In this document: in pieces, positions 47,732 to 56,515 of the stretch
Numbering within the stretch: position 1 is the first letter of the stretch
Layout: each line of letters opens with the position of its first letter
Source of the DNA: Pseudomonas sp. Marseille-Q3773
Lineage (GTDB): Bacteria; Pseudomonadota; Gammaproteobacteria; Pseudomonadales; Pseudomonadaceae
Length of the DNA stretch: 64,000 bases
Reading direction: 5' to 3'
Assembly: GCF_916618955.1 (NCBI RefSeq)
Contig: NZ_OU745390.1
Span: forward strand, 3,162,001 to 3,226,000
Notes under the pieces: generated by a model
What the model saw: the letters and a program-made list of their open reading frames with translations, nothing else
Database searches by the model: none
What the model was told of the DNA's origin: nothing
Translations under genes and position numbers: made by a program

Positions 47732-48093
47732 GCGATATCCATTCATTGTTCTGCTTTGAGACGCCACGATAACCGACAGAACGCCAGATGGCGCGACGAT
47801 TTGCCGAAGAAACAGATGAACAGATGAAACCTACAACACTTACAGAAATTTCCTACACACCACTACTGCGCCTGTAACAACAAACTTCCTGAACAAGGCA
47901 GTAAATACTATTACCCGTATTTGAACGCATGCCCATTCAGGGCCACTCTTCCCGTTGAAAGGCTCAACCCGTGCCATTGAAATATCCTCGCCAGTGCGCA
48001 GGACAGCGATGATTCGTCGCCCGGGAAACAGTCCAGTCTTTAGTTGGGCGGCACAGTAAGACAACAATGGGTAAAAACGCCGGAGACAGCCTT
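47732..48093. other. Intergenic region between the response regulator and membrane protein genes
   Basis: About 360 bp, AT-richer in its left half, between divergent genes. It must contain both promoters, but I found no clear operator or convincing ORF. A short GAAATTTC palindrome lies near 47846. The upstream start of the rightward frame is uncertain. Confidence 0.35.
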
Positions 48094-48537
48094 ATGCCCG
48101 AACGACAACCTGTCGCCCCGCTGACGATCATTGCCATCTTCGCGGGCATCATCGAATCCTCCGCACTTGCTACCTTGCCGTTTCTCAGCGAAGCCAGCCA
48201 GAACCTCTATACCTGGTTTCTGGTAGGATTTCCGTTTTTTCTGACAGCATTGTTTTTTCTGACACTAAACTTCAACTACAAGTCGTTCTACAACCCATCG
48301 TCGGATAACACGCCAAGCGCACCCCGCAAGCTCAGCGAGGCCGAACATGGCGAACCTGTCACAATCATGTTTTCCGGCCCCGATGCTTGTCAGTTGATGG
48401 AACAGCAACTCCTGCGTGCACTGGCCCAACCGCTGAAAACACCCAGGACATGGCGCTTTTGCAACCTGGATAAACGCCAGTGTGCACAATTGTCGGTCCG
48501 CCCGCTGGAGGAAGATTCCGCCCCCCGAGGCGATTGA
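48094..48537 (+). CDS. Putative membrane protein, unknown
   Basis: A 147-residue protein with two N-terminal membrane helices (LTIIAIFAGIIESSALATLP and TWFLVGFPFFLTALFFLTLN) and a C-terminal cytoplasmic domain of about 75 residues (EPVTIMFSGPDACQLMEQQL...TWRFCNLDKRQCAQLSV). GGAG 8 nt before the ATG at 48094 decides the start over an earlier Met at 48067. No family recognised. Divergent from the orphan response regulator, which may control it; this is inference. Confidence 0.65.
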   Translation: MPERQPVAPLTIIAIFAGIIESSALATLPFLSEASQNLYTWFLVGFPFFLTALFFLTLNFNYKSFYNPSSDNTPSAPRKLSEAEHGEPVTIMFSGPDACQLMEQQLLRALAQPLKTPRTWRFCNLDKRQCAQLSVRPLEEDSAPRGD

Positions 48538-48559
48538 ACGCTGCAGGTTTGCAGCAGGC

Positions 48560-48587
48560 AAAAAAAACCCCGGCTGGGCCGGGGTTC
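48560..48587 (-). terminator. Terminator of argG
   Basis: Stem AACCCCGGC / GCCGGGGTT with a TGG loop. On the minus strand it is followed by a run of T (A-tract at 48560-48567), a typical Rho-independent terminator for the leftward argG. Confidence 0.92.
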
Positions 48588-48606
48588 CATGGCATGCGCC
48601 AGCAAA

Positions 48607-49824
48607 TCAGAGCAGCGAACGGCCCTTGTTGGCAGCAATGCGCATACGCAGTGCGTTGAGCTTGATGAAGCCGGCAGCGTCCGCCTGGTTGTAGGCGCCG
48701 CCATCTTCCTCGAAGGTGGCAATGTTGGCGTCGAACAGCGAGTCGTCCGACTTGCGGCCAACCACGGTGACGTTGCCCTTGTACAGTTTGAGGCGCACCA
48801 CGCCGTTCACGTTGACCTGCGAGGCGTCGATCATCTGCTGCAGCATCAGGCGCTCCGGGCTCCACCAGTAGCCGGTATAGATCAGGCTGGCATACTTCGG
48901 CATCAGCTCATCCTTCAGGTGAGCGACTTCGCGGTCCAGGGTGATCGATTCGATGGCACGGTGGGCCTTGAGCATGATGGTGCCGCCAGGGGTTTCGTAG
49001 CAACCGCGCGACTTCATGCCGACGTAACGGTTCTCGACGATGTCCAGGCGGCCGATGCCGTTGGCACCACCGATGCGGTTCAGGTCGGCCAGCACGGTGG
49101 CCGGGGTCTTCTCGACGCCATCGATGGCAACGATGTCACCGTTGCGGTAGGTCAGCTCGATGTAGGTCGCCTGGTCCGGGGCGTTCTCGGGCGAGACGCT
49201 CCAACGCCACATGTCTTCCTCGTGCTCGGTCCAGGTATCTTCCAGGACCCCGCCTTCGTAGGAGATGTGCAGCAGGTTGGCGTCCATCGAGTACGGCGAC
49301 TTCTTCTTGCCGTGGCGTTCGATCGGGATACCGTGCTTCTCGGCATAGTCCATCAGCTTCTCGCGGGACAGCAGGTCCCACTCACGCCACGGGGCGATGA
49401 CCTTGACGCCTGGTTTCAGGGCGTAGGCGCCCAGCTCGAAACGTACCTGATCGTTGCCTTTGCCGGTTGCGCCGTGGGAGATTGCGTCAGCGCCAGTTTC
49501 ATTGGCAATTTCAATCAGGCGCTTGGCGATCAGCGGACGGGCGATGGAAGTACCCAGCAGGTACTCGCCTTCGTAGACGGTGTTGGCGCGGAACATCGGG
49601 AACACGAAGTCCCGCACGAACTCTTCGCGCAGGTCGTCGATGTAGATCTCTTTAACGCCCATTGCCTGGGCCTTGGCGCGGGCCGGCTCGACCTCTTCGC
49701 CCTGCCCCAGGTCAGCGGTGAAGGTCACCACTTCGCAGTTGTAGGTATCCTGCAGCCACTTGAGAATCACCGAAGTATCAAGGCCGCCGGAATACGCCAG
49801 TACGACCTTTTTTACGTCCGCCAT
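48607..49824 (-). CDS. argG: Argininosuccinate synthase
   Basis: A 405-residue enzyme joining citrulline and aspartate, using ATP, in arginine synthesis. The ATP pyrophosphatase P-loop [18 protein letters not shown] is near the N-terminus; [29 protein letters not shown] and [17 protein letters not shown] are family motifs. Length is typical. GGAG 7 nt before the ATG. With argF in the same window it forms part of the dispersed pseudomonad arginine pathway. Confidence 0.97.
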   Translation of the reverse strand: MADVKKVVLAYSGGLDTSVILKWLQDTYNCEVVTFTADLGQGEEVEPARAKAQAMGVKEIYIDDLREEFVRDFVFPMFRANTVYEGEYLLGTSIARPLIAKRLIEIANETGADAISHGATGKGNDQVRFELGAYALKPGVKVIAPWREWDLLSREKLMDYAEKHGIPIERHGKKKSPYSMDANLLHISYEGGVLEDTWTEHEEDMWRWSVSPENAPDQATYIELTYRNGDIVAIDGVEKTPATVLADLNRIGGANGIGRLDIVENRYVGMKSRGCYETPGGTIMLKAHRAIESITLDREVAHLKDELMPKYASLIYTGYWWSPERLMLQQMIDASQVNVNGVVRLKLYKGNVTVVGRKSDDSLFDANIATFEEDGGAYNQADAAGFIKLNALRMRIAANKGRSLL

Positions 49825-49960
49825 GCCATCACTCCACGGGGTTGTACGGAAAAGCGTCGATTCTAACGACCTTGCACGTAAATTTACAGTGGGGCGACAG
49901 CTTCTGACGACAAAGCGACAGGAACTGTCGGAAGGGCGACGGAATATGCGACAGGAAATG

Positions 49961-50935
49961 TCAGGGTGCCTTTGTACCCGCTGCCGCCGCGGCCGGGCTG
50001 GCTGGTGCCGTGGCCGGAGCCACGGATGGCAGTGCCGGTTCAGCCGGCTTTTCCACCGGTTTCTCGACTGGTTTCTCGACCACCGCGACCCGATCCAGTT
50101 CGATGTTCACGCGACGGTTACGCGCCCGGTTCGCCGCGCTGTTGTTTTTTGCCAACGGATAACGCTCGCCATGGAAGCGCACACTGATCTGCTCTTCCGG
50201 CACACCATTGGCCTTCAGGTAGTCAGCCACGGCCAGTGCGCGACGGCGCGACATATCGCGGTTGGTCAGGCGGTTGCCGCTGTTGTCCGAGTGGCCGTTG
50301 AGCTCGACATGGTTCACTGTCGGGTCGGCCTTCATGTAGTCGAGGATGACATCCAGCCGCGCCTTGGCCGACTGATCCAGATCGAAACCACCGCCAGGGA
50401 AGCCGACCTGGGTCTGGCGCACCTGGTCATAGTTCATCGGCAGCAGCTTGCCGGCACAGGCTTGGTAGTCGCTGTAGGCCTTGGCAAAGCTGACCGGCAG
50501 CACCCGCACTTCCATTGGCCTGCCCGCCTCGCCGGCATAATTGCGCACCACGGTGCTGCGGCCGTCGAGCAGGCCATTGATCAGCCGGCTGGCCTGGCCC
50601 TGCGACGAGCTGAACAACACGCCGGTGCGGGCCATGCGCACGCTGCCCAGGTTGATGTCGCTGCGCCCGGGTTGCCACGGCGCAGCGGCCGCCAGCAAGG
50701 TCGCGGTGCCGGCACCCAGCGCGTTGCTGTCCGAACGCAGCTGGAACACCGGCTGTTCGCCCGCACGGCGCACGAACTCACCACTGCCAAAGCCGTCGAT
50801 CGGCTGCACCAGCCGACACTCGAACTGGTTACCCTCGACCTTCCAGGCGATATTTTCCATGCGCGTCTGGAAAGTCAGTGCACCAGCCGGCAGGCTGGCG
50901 AACAGGGTCAATAGGGCTAGGTAACGCTGGCGCAC
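49961..50935 (-). CDS. motY: Flagellar T-ring protein MotY (OmpA family)
   Basis: A 324-residue periplasmic protein. Signal [20 protein letters not shown]-terminal MotY-specific half (about residues 20-155, [19 protein letters not shown]) that binds the flagellar basal body, and C-terminal OmpA peptidoglycan-binding domain ([31 protein letters not shown]), ending in a KPVEKP / Ala-Pro tail. Synteny argG-motY-pyrC-rnt is as in P. aeruginosa. MotY stabilises MotAB-type stators. The GTG at 50935 with GGAG 6 nt upstream is preferred over a GTG four codons earlier. Confidence 0.85.
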   Translation of the reverse strand: MRQRYLALLTLFASLPAGALTFQTRMENIAWKVEGNQFECRLVQPIDGFGSGEFVRRAGEQPVFQLRSDSNALGAGTATLLAAAAPWQPGRSDINLGSVRMARTGVLFSSSQGQASRLINGLLDGRSTVVRNYAGEAGRPMEVRVLPVSFAKAYSDYQACAGKLLPMNYDQVRQTQVGFPGGGFDLDQSAKARLDVILDYMKADPTVNHVELNGHSDNSGNRLTNRDMSRRRALAVADYLKANGVPEEQISVRFHGERYPLAKNNSAANRARNRRVNIELDRVAVVEKPVEKPVEKPAEPALPSVAPATAPASPAAAAAGTKAP

Positions 50936-51065
50936 GGGCGGCTCCACAAATTCTGACGGCTTACCTGCAGGCTATCGGACGCCAGCCGGAAAACTTGATA
51001 GCCGTGCTCCACCCGGGGTTTTCCGGTAGCATTGGGGCTTGAGTTCGACCCGCCTGGAATCCCCA

Positions 51066-52112
51066 ATGTCCGATCGCCTGACCCTCCTGCGTCCCGACGA
51101 CTGGCACATCCATCTGCGCGATGGTGCCGTCCTGCCCCATACCGTTGGCGACGTGGCGCGTACCTTCGCCCGTGCCATCATCATGCCCAACCTGGTTCCA
51201 CCGGTGCGCAATGCCGTCGAAGCCGGCGCCTACCGTGAGCGCATCCTGGCCGCCCGCCCGGCCGGCAGCCGCTTCGAACCGCTGATGGTGCTGTACCTTA
51301 CCGACCGCACCAGCCCCGAGGACATCCACGCGGCCAAGGCCAGCGGCTTCGTGTACGCCGCCAAGCTGTACCCGGCCGGCGCTACTACCAACTCCGACTC
51401 GGGCGTGACCAGCATCGACAATATCTTCCCGGCCATCGAGGCGCTGGCGGAAGTCGGCATGCCACTGCTGGTGCACGGCGAAGTGACCCGCAGCGAGATC
51501 GACGTGTTCGACCGCGAGAAGCGCTTCATCGACGAACACATGCGCCGCGTGGTCGAACGCTTCCCGACACTGAAGGTGGTGTTCGAGCACATCACCACCA
51601 GCGATGCCGCCCAGTTCGTCACCGAGGCCCCGGCCAACGTCGGCGCGACCATCACCGCGCAACACCTGTTGTACAACCGCAACCACATGCTGGTCGGCGG
51701 CATTCGCCCGCACTTCTACTGCCTGCCGATCCTCAAGCGCAACACCCACCAGGTGGCGCTGCTGGACGCTGCCACCAGCGGCAACCCGAAGTTCTTCCTG
51801 GGTACCGACTCGGCCCCGCATGCCCGCCATGCCAAGGAAGCTGCCTGCGGTTGCGCCGGGTGCTACACCGCCTACGCGGCCATCGAGATGTACGCCGAAG
51901 CGTTCGAACAGCGTAACGCGCTGGACAAGCTGGAAGGCTTTGCCAGCCTGCACGGCCCGGCGTTCTACGGCCTGCCGGCGAACACCGATACCATCACTCT
52001 GGTTCGCGAAGAATGGACCGCCCCGGATAGCCTGCCATTTGGCGAGCAGACCGTAGTCCCGCTGCGCGCCGGCGAAAAACTGCGCTGGCGCCTGCTGGAG
52101 GAGAAGGCGTGA
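51066..52112 (+). CDS. pyrC: Dihydroorotase
   Basis: A 348-residue class II dihydroorotase of pyrimidine synthesis. Zinc ligands: DWHIHLRDG (HxH), the carbamylated Lys in [29 protein letters not shown], and the catalytic Asp in [14 protein letters not shown]. The ATG at 51066 begins the family-like [16 protein letters not shown]. Overlaps rnt by 4 bp (GTGA), coupling the two. Confidence 0.96.
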   Translation: MSDRLTLLRPDDWHIHLRDGAVLPHTVGDVARTFARAIIMPNLVPPVRNAVEAGAYRERILAARPAGSRFEPLMVLYLTDRTSPEDIHAAKASGFVYAAKLYPAGATTNSDSGVTSIDNIFPAIEALAEVGMPLLVHGEVTRSEIDVFDREKRFIDEHMRRVVERFPTLKVVFEHITTSDAAQFVTEAPANVGATITAQHLLYNRNHMLVGGIRPHFYCLPILKRNTHQVALLDAATSGNPKFFLGTDSAPHARHAKEAACGCAGCYTAYAAIEMYAEAFEQRNALDKLEGFASLHGPAFYGLPANTDTITLVREEWTAPDSLPFGEQTVVPLRAGEKLRWRLLEEKA

Positions 52113-52783
52113 GCGAAGACCTCTACGAAGACGACCTCGATACCCAGGGCAGCAGCGGCTCGCGTCACCCGATGGCCGAGCGCTTCCGCGGCTACCTGCC
52201 GGTAGTGGTGGATGTGGAGACCGGTGGCTTCAACAGTGCGACCGACGCCCTGCTGGAAATTGCCGCAGTCACCATCGGCATGGACGAAAAGGGCTTCCTG
52301 TTCCCCGAGCACACCTACTTCCACCGGGTGGAACCGTTCGAAGGCGCCAACATCGAGCCAGCCGCACTGGAGTTCACCGGGATCAAGCTGGATCACCCGC
52401 TGCGCATGGCGGTAAGCGAAGAAAGCGCGCTGACCGACATCTTCCGCGGCGTCCGCAAGGCGCTCAAGGCCAATGGCTGCAAGCGCGCGATCCTGGTCGG
52501 CCACAACAGCAGCTTCGACCTTGGCTTCCTCAATGCAGCGGTGATGCGCAACGACCTCAAGCGCAACCCGTTCCACCCGTTCTCCAGCTTCGACACCGCT
52601 ACCCTGGCGGGCCTGGCCTATGGCCAGACCGTCCTGGCGCGGGCCTGCCAGAGCGCCGACATCGACTTCGACGGGCGTGAGGCGCACTCGGCGCGTTACG
52701 ATACCGAGAAGACCGCCGAGCTGTTCTGCGGCATCGTCAACCGCTGGAAAGAGATGGGCGGCTGGCGCGATTTCAACGATTGA
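52109..52783 (+). CDS. rnt: Ribonuclease T
   Basis: A 224-residue DEDDh 3'-5' exoribonuclease that trims tRNA and other stable RNA 3' ends. Catalytic motifs: [11 protein letters not shown] (D, E), [11 protein letters not shown] (D), and [10 protein letters not shown] (H, D). It starts at a GTG that overlaps the pyrC stop, with GGAGGAG 9 nt upstream. The terminator that would close it has been split by an IS insertion (see 52850-54278). Confidence 0.95.
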   Translation: MSEDLYEDDLDTQGSSGSRHPMAERFRGYLPVVVDVETGGFNSATDALLEIAAVTIGMDEKGFLFPEHTYFHRVEPFEGANIEPAALEFTGIKLDHPLRMAVSEESALTDIFRGVRKALKANGCKRAILVGHNSSFDLGFLNAAVMRNDLKRNPFHPFSSFDTATLAGLAYGQTVLARACQSADIDFDGREAHSARYDTEKTAELFCGIVNRWKEMGGWRDFND

Positions 52784-52850
52784 GAGCGTACTCGCGGGGA
52801 AACCCGCGAAAGGCCGGCCCAGCACGCCAAAAAAAACCGGCCGCCAGGGT

Positions 52851-52889
52851 AATGCCAGTCAGTTAAGCTGACTGGCATTTTCATTTTCG
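52851..52889 (+). terminator. Hairpin at the IS left end
   Basis: Perfect 12-bp stem AATGCCAGTCAG / CTGACTGGCATT with a TTAAG loop, followed on the plus strand by TTTCATTTT. It can act as a Rho-independent terminator for transcription arriving from rnt, and overlaps the terminal inverted repeat. Confidence 0.75.
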
Positions 52890-54191
52890 GGTCGGGTATT
52901 TCGCTGGTCGTTGCTTTACCGCTCTAGGAAACCACCGGTCAGGTCGCCGATGGGGTAGGACGTATTGCGGCGCTGATGCCTGCAAATCGGCGAGAAAACC
53001 CGGCAAGTTGCCCGGATGATTCAGCGATGTACCATGCAGCAAACCCAAGATCGCCCAGCTGCAGGCGGTAAAGCTCATCTCGCATGGATACACACCTGGG
53101 CACTGTCTCGACATCTGCACCATCTGATAACGCAACAGGTTGTAACCCAGTAATACGCCCCACAACTCTTGCGCAATCATCTCCGGCGTTTTGCTTCTCA
53201 GTGTGTATTCGCCGCCCAGCAGTCCCTGCTTGATCTCCCGGTAGCCCAGTTCGATTTCCCAACGCTGGCTGTAAAGATCGACGATCTCATCACCCGGGAA
53301 GCGCAGCGGATCGGTCATCGAGGTCAAGACACTCACAACCTTTCCTTTGATCGTTTTGCTCAGCAGCCGCGCTCGAATCTCCAGCGGCAAGCCTGGCCAT
53401 TGCTTGCGAGCCTGAGGTGACGTGCGCAAAACGACCAAGGCATCGTTACGCCCAAGCTTGCGTTCGACCTCATACTGAATGCCCTTTTTCAAGGGGATCA
53501 GCCAGTGGCGCTGCTCGCCTTGCGATTGCCAGTGATGCAGCAATCCCAACGAGTAGAAACCTTTATCGAAAAGGGTCAATGACTGGTTAGGCGTCGTGGC
53601 GATCAGCTGTTCTGCCAGCTTCATTTCACTGCTGTGGTAGCTCTGGAAAGTGCTGCTTATCAGCAGGTGGCTGGTCAGCTCGATCTGGCAGACCATCCGA
53701 ACCTGAGGAAAACCACCGTCCCCATGCTGGTTGGTCGCGCCACCGTAATACGCACGGTTTTCCGCCGTATCAGGCGTGTTCCAAACGACGCCATCCACGC
53801 CAAGCAGCGTCAGTCCCAACCACTGCGGGTGCTTGGTCTCTTCGTGCCAGCGTTGCTGGGTGAGTGTGAAGACTTCGCGTACCGCTTCGCTACCCAGCCG
53901 TTGCCGTCCTTGTACCACAGCGCTGGGCGCCACCAAGGGCCGCTTGCCCGGCAGCATGATATCCATATGGTTCACAACATCCCAAGCCGACATCCGGCGA
54001 AAAAGCGCCATGCCGATGATGCACCACACCAAGCTTTCAAGCGGGAGACGCCGCTTGCGGATGGTCGAGACACCTGCTGTCTCGAAAGCCTGCTGCACGA
54101 TGTCCGGATCAAGCAAAGCGCCAAGCCCTTCAAGGGCATGTGGCCGCGAGGCCATTTCATGAGTGAGGGACAATGCTTGTGACAGGCGCAT
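52881..54191 (-). CDS. IS4-family transposase
   Basis: A 436-residue DDE transposase. The catalytic acids lie in [14 protein letters not shown] (D), [10 protein letters not shown] (D) and the C-terminal [15 protein letters not shown], which fits the IS4 signature Y-x2-R-x3-E-x6-K exactly. An N-terminal IS4 helix-rich domain ([35 protein letters not shown]) recognises the ends. No frameshift or premature stop, so the enzyme looks active. Codon use is plainer than that of the surrounding genes. Confidence 0.95.
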   Translation of the reverse strand: MRLSQALSLTHEMASRPHALEGLGALLDPDIVQQAFETAGVSTIRKRRLPLESLVWCIIGMALFRRMSAWDVVNHMDIMLPGKRPLVAPSAVVQGRQRLGSEAVREVFTLTQQRWHEETKHPQWLGLTLLGVDGVVWNTPDTAENRAYYGGATNQHGDGGFPQVRMVCQIELTSHLLISSTFQSYHSSEMKLAEQLIATTPNQSLTLFDKGFYSLGLLHHWQSQGEQRHWLIPLKKGIQYEVERKLGRNDALVVLRTSPQARKQWPGLPLEIRARLLSKTIKGKVVSVLTSMTDPLRFPGDEIVDLYSQRWEIELGYREIKQGLLGGEYTLRSKTPEMIAQELWGVLLGYNLLRYQMVQMSRQCPGVYPCEMSFTACSWAILGLLHGTSLNHPGNLPGFLADLQASAPQYVLPHRRPDRWFPRAVKQRPAKYPTRK

Positions 54192-54312
54192 AAAAAAATC
54201 CGATGCTCGTTTCCAAGCATCGGATTTTGCGGCCTATGGGCTAAAGGTCAATGAATCAGTCTTAACTGACTGGCATTAGCCGCCAGGGCCGGTTTTTTCA
54301 TGCGCGCGGCAA

Positions 54313-54915
54313 TTACAGCTTGCCAGCGTTCTCGCTCAGGTAGGCAGCAACGCCTTCTGGCGAAGCGTTCATGCCCTTGTCGCCTTTCTTCCAGTTGGCA
54401 GGGCAGACTTCGCCGTGCTCCTCGTGGAACTGCAGGGCGTCGACCAGACGCAGCAGCTCGTCCATGTTACGGCCCAGCGGCAGGTCGTTGACGATCTGCG
54501 AACGAACAACACCGTTGGTGTCGATCAGGAAGGCGCCACGGAAGGCCACGCCGCCTTCGGACTCGACGTCGTAGGCTTTGCAGATTTCGTGGGTCATGTC
54601 GGCAGCCAGGGTGTACTTGACCTGGCCGATACCGCCGTTGTTGACCGGGGTGTTACGCCAGGCGTTGTGGGTGAAGTGCGAGTCGATCGACACGCCGATC
54701 ACTTCGACGTTGCGCGCCTGGAAGTCAGGGATGCGGTGGTCCAGGGCGATCAGCTCGGACGGGCAGACAAAGGTGAAGTCCAGCGGGTAGAAGAACACCA
54801 GGCCGTACTTGCCCTTGATGGCCGAAGCCAGGTTGAAGCTGTCGACGATTTCGCCATTGCCCAGCACGGCCGGCACGGTGAAATCGGGGGCTTTCTTACC
54901 AACGAGTACGCTCAT
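54313..54915 (-). CDS. 2-Cys peroxiredoxin (AhpC/TSA family)
   Basis: A 200-residue thiol peroxidase. Peroxidatic Cys in FTFVCPSELIAL (near residue 51), resolving Cys in HGEVCPANWKKGDKGM (near 172). It reduces H2O2 and organic peroxides, probably with thioredoxin or AhpF-like partners elsewhere. AGGAG 6 nt before the ATG. Divergent from bfd, in the same order as P. aeruginosa PA3529-PA3530. Its 3' terminator is the one broken by the IS. AhpC proper is usually encoded elsewhere, so no symbol is given. Confidence 0.94.
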   Translation of the reverse strand: MSVLVGKKAPDFTVPAVLGNGEIVDSFNLASAIKGKYGLVFFYPLDFTFVCPSELIALDHRIPDFQARNVEVIGVSIDSHFTHNAWRNTPVNNGGIGQVKYTLAADMTHEICKAYDVESEGGVAFRGAFLIDTNGVVRSQIVNDLPLGRNMDELLRLVDALQFHEEHGEVCPANWKKGDKGMNASPEGVAAYLSENAGKL

Positions 54916-55073
54916 TGTAATCTCCTGATGAGGGTGAAAAACGTTTGCCGGGCCAGACGGGCCTGCCCGACATCCAACAAAGGCCAACCATCATACACGG
55001 CTTCTGGTAACAGGCCGACTCCCACGACGAAGCAACCGCCGGTCGCTCAAGCGCGGCCCTTCCAGAAAGTCCT

Positions 55074-55102
55074 TTGACAAGCATTCTCATTACCATTAAG
55101 CT
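55074..55102 (+). promoter_or_regulatory. bfd promoter with probable Fur box
   Basis: A TTGACA -35 (55074-55079) is followed by, read on the minus strand, three consecutive AATGNN hexamers (AATGGT AATGAG AATGCT, 55080-55097), a good Fur-box pattern, lying over the -35/-10 spacer. It implies repression of bfd by Fe-Fur and induction when iron is short, matching the known role of Bfd in iron release. Confidence 0.7.
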
Positions 55103-55138
55103 CCTCCCCATCGAGCCCAGCAACGATGGTCAGCCTTT

Positions 55139-55357
55139 ATGTATGTGTGTCTTTGTGTCGGCGTTACCGACGGACAGATCCGCGATGCGATCTACGAAGG
55201 ATGCTGCAGCTACAAGGAAGTGCGAGCCGCGACCAACGTCGCCAGCCAGTGTGGCAAATGCGCCTGCCTGGCCAAGCAGGTGGTTCGCGAGACCCTGACC
55301 GAGCTCCAGGTCAGCCAGGCCGCCCTGCCCTACCCGGTGGAATTTACCGCCGCCTGA
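55139..55357 (+). CDS. bfd: Bacterioferritin-associated ferredoxin
   Basis: A 72-residue [2Fe-2S] ferredoxin that docks on bacterioferritin and delivers electrons to reduce and release stored iron. The four Cys ligands are in MYVCLCVGV (Cys4, Cys6) and SQCGKCACLAK (Cys38, Cys41). Length is typical. It has its own promoter with a Fur-type site and its own terminator, separate from bfr 200 bp downstream. Confidence 0.95.
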   Translation: MYVCLCVGVTDGQIRDAIYEGCCSYKEVRAATNVASQCGKCACLAKQVVRETLTELQVSQAALPYPVEFTAA

Positions 55358-55373
55358 TACCCAGAATTCGACG

Positions 55374-55399
55374 AACCGGACCTAGCGTCCGGTTTTTTT
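55374..55399 (+). terminator. Terminator of bfd
   Basis: Stem AACCGGAC / GTCCGGTT, loop CTAGC, followed by TTTTTA. Confidence 0.9.
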
Positions 55400-55441
55400 A
55401 TGCCTGAAATTCAATAAGTTAGCGTTCCAACGCGGTTCACA

Positions 55442-55459
55442 AACATTCTTATTCCTATT
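55442..55459. promoter_or_regulatory. Probable Fur box upstream of bfr
   Basis: Read on the minus strand the site is three hexamers AATAGG AATAAG AATGTT, Fur-like, in an AT-rich stretch about 100 bp before bfr. Regulation may be positive or indirect, since bfr is usually induced by iron. Confidence 0.5.
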
Positions 55460-55557
55460 AATTTTCATTTATTATTCAACAACTTAGGTTTGACACACCT
55501 GGGCATCGGGCTCAAACTTCAGTGTATTGGCACACTTCTACAGGGCAGGAACCCGAC

Positions 55558-56031
55558 ATGAAAGGCGACGTAAGCGTCATCCAGCATCTCAACAAGATCC
55601 TCGGAAACGAGCTGGTCGCAATCAACCAGTATTTCCTGCACGCACGCATGTACGAAGATTGGGGGCTGAACAAACTCGGCAAGCATGAGTACAAGGAATC
55701 CATCGACGAGATGAAGCACGCTGACAAATTGATCAAGCGTATTCTCTTCCTCGAAGGTATCCCCAACGTTCAGGACCTGGGCAAGCTGCTGATCGGCGAG
55801 CACACCAAAGAGATGCTCGAATGCGACCTGAAGATCGAACAGAAGGGCCTGATCGACCTGAAGGCAGCCATCGCACACTGCGAAACCGCTGGCGACTTCG
55901 GCTCGCGTGACCTGCTCGAAGATATCCTCGAATCCGAGGAAGAACACATCGACTGGCTGGAAACCCAGCTGGGGCTGATCGACAAGATCGGTATCGAAAA
56001 CTACCTGCAGTCGCAGATGGGCGAAGAATAA
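55558..56031 (+). CDS. bfr: Bacterioferritin
   Basis: A 157-residue subunit of the 24-mer heme-containing iron-storage protein. The diiron ferroxidase residues are visible in [31 protein letters not shown] (Glu51, heme-ligand Met52, His54) and [13 protein letters not shown] (Glu127, His130). This makes it the BfrB-like, catalytically competent type that pairs with Bfd, encoded next door. Start at 55558 with CAGGA 7 nt upstream. Confidence 0.95.
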   Translation: MKGDVSVIQHLNKILGNELVAINQYFLHARMYEDWGLNKLGKHEYKESIDEMKHADKLIKRILFLEGIPNVQDLGKLLIGEHTKEMLECDLKIEQKGLIDLKAAIAHCETAGDFGSRDLLEDILESEEEHIDWLETQLGLIDKIGIENYLQSQMGEE

Positions 56032-56040
56032 ATATTCGGC

Positions 56041-56077
56041 GCATGAAAAAACCCGCAATCAGCGGGTTTTTTCATGC
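56041..56077. terminator. Bidirectional terminator between bfr and grxD
   Basis: Perfect 16-bp stem GCATGAAAAAACCCGC / GCGGGTTTTTTCATGC with an AATCA loop; A- and T-runs allow termination in both directions between the convergent genes. Confidence 0.94.
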
Positions 56078-56088
56078 TTGCCGGAATA

Positions 56089-56424
56089 TCAGGCTTCAGA
56101 AGCCTTGGCCTTGGCGGCCGCTTCCTTGATCAGGGTCTGCAGCTCACCCTTCTCGAACATTTCCAGCATGATGTCGCTGCCACCAACCAGCTCACCGGCT
56201 ACCCACAGTTGCGGGAAAGTCGGCCAGTTGGCGTATTTGGGCAGGTTGGCGCGAATTTCCGGGTTCTGCAGGATGTCGACGTAGGCGAACTTCTCGCCAC
56301 AACCCATCACGGCCTGCGATGCACGCGCAGAGAAGCCACACTGCGGGGCATTCGGCGAGCCTTTCATGTAAAGCAGAATGGTGTTGTTGGCAATCTGCTC
56401 TTTGATCGTTTCGATGATATCCAT
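56089..56424 (-). CDS. grxD: Monothiol glutaredoxin Grx4 (CGFS type)
   Basis: A 111-residue CGFS glutaredoxin that binds and transfers [2Fe-2S] clusters as a dimer with glutathione. The active site CGFS is in MKGSPNAPQCGFSARASQAV; the GSH-binding WPTFPQLWVAGELVGGSDIM segment follows. GAGG lies about 6 nt before the ATG. Its place beside bfr, bfd and a peroxiredoxin gene gives an iron and redox neighbourhood. Confidence 0.96.
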   Translation of the reverse strand: MDIIETIKEQIANNTILLYMKGSPNAPQCGFSARASQAVMGCGEKFAYVDILQNPEIRANLPKYANWPTFPQLWVAGELVGGSDIMLEMFEKGELQTLIKEAAAKAKASEA

Positions 56425-56515
56425 GTAGCACCTCGGCTTAACTTTCCGACGCGGTCGTCGGCACGGTGAGGCATTGTAACGGAAAGCCGAGCAGCATGCT
56501 CGGCCTTACCGTCCC

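Larger units (their letters stand above)
52850..54278. mobile_element. IS4-family insertion sequence, complete
   Basis: A 1429-bp element. Ends are perfect 18-bp inverted repeats (left TAATGCCAGTCAGTTAAG at 52850-52867; right its complement at 54261-54278). A 10-bp direct repeat GCCGCCAGGG flanks it (52840-52849 and 54279-54288), the target-site duplication expected of IS4 elements. One transposase gene fills the inside. The left end also forms a 12-bp hairpin (52851-52879). Intact ends, duplication and gene suggest a recent, possibly still mobile insertion. Confidence 0.96.
52827..54295. terminator. Former shared rnt/prx terminator, split by the IS
   Basis: Left half (AAAAAACCGGCC, ending about 52843) and right half (GGCCGGTTTTTT, about 54287-54298) are the two arms of a perfect 12-bp stem. 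Removing the IS and one 10-bp target copy rejoins them with a GCCAG loop, giving a classical bidirectional terminator between rnt and the convergent peroxiredoxin gene. Confidence 0.88.

Noticed and set aside
47840..48067. Short minus-strand frame between the response regulator and the membrane protein gene
   Set aside because: No clear RBS or family match; the region more likely holds promoters for the divergent neighbours.
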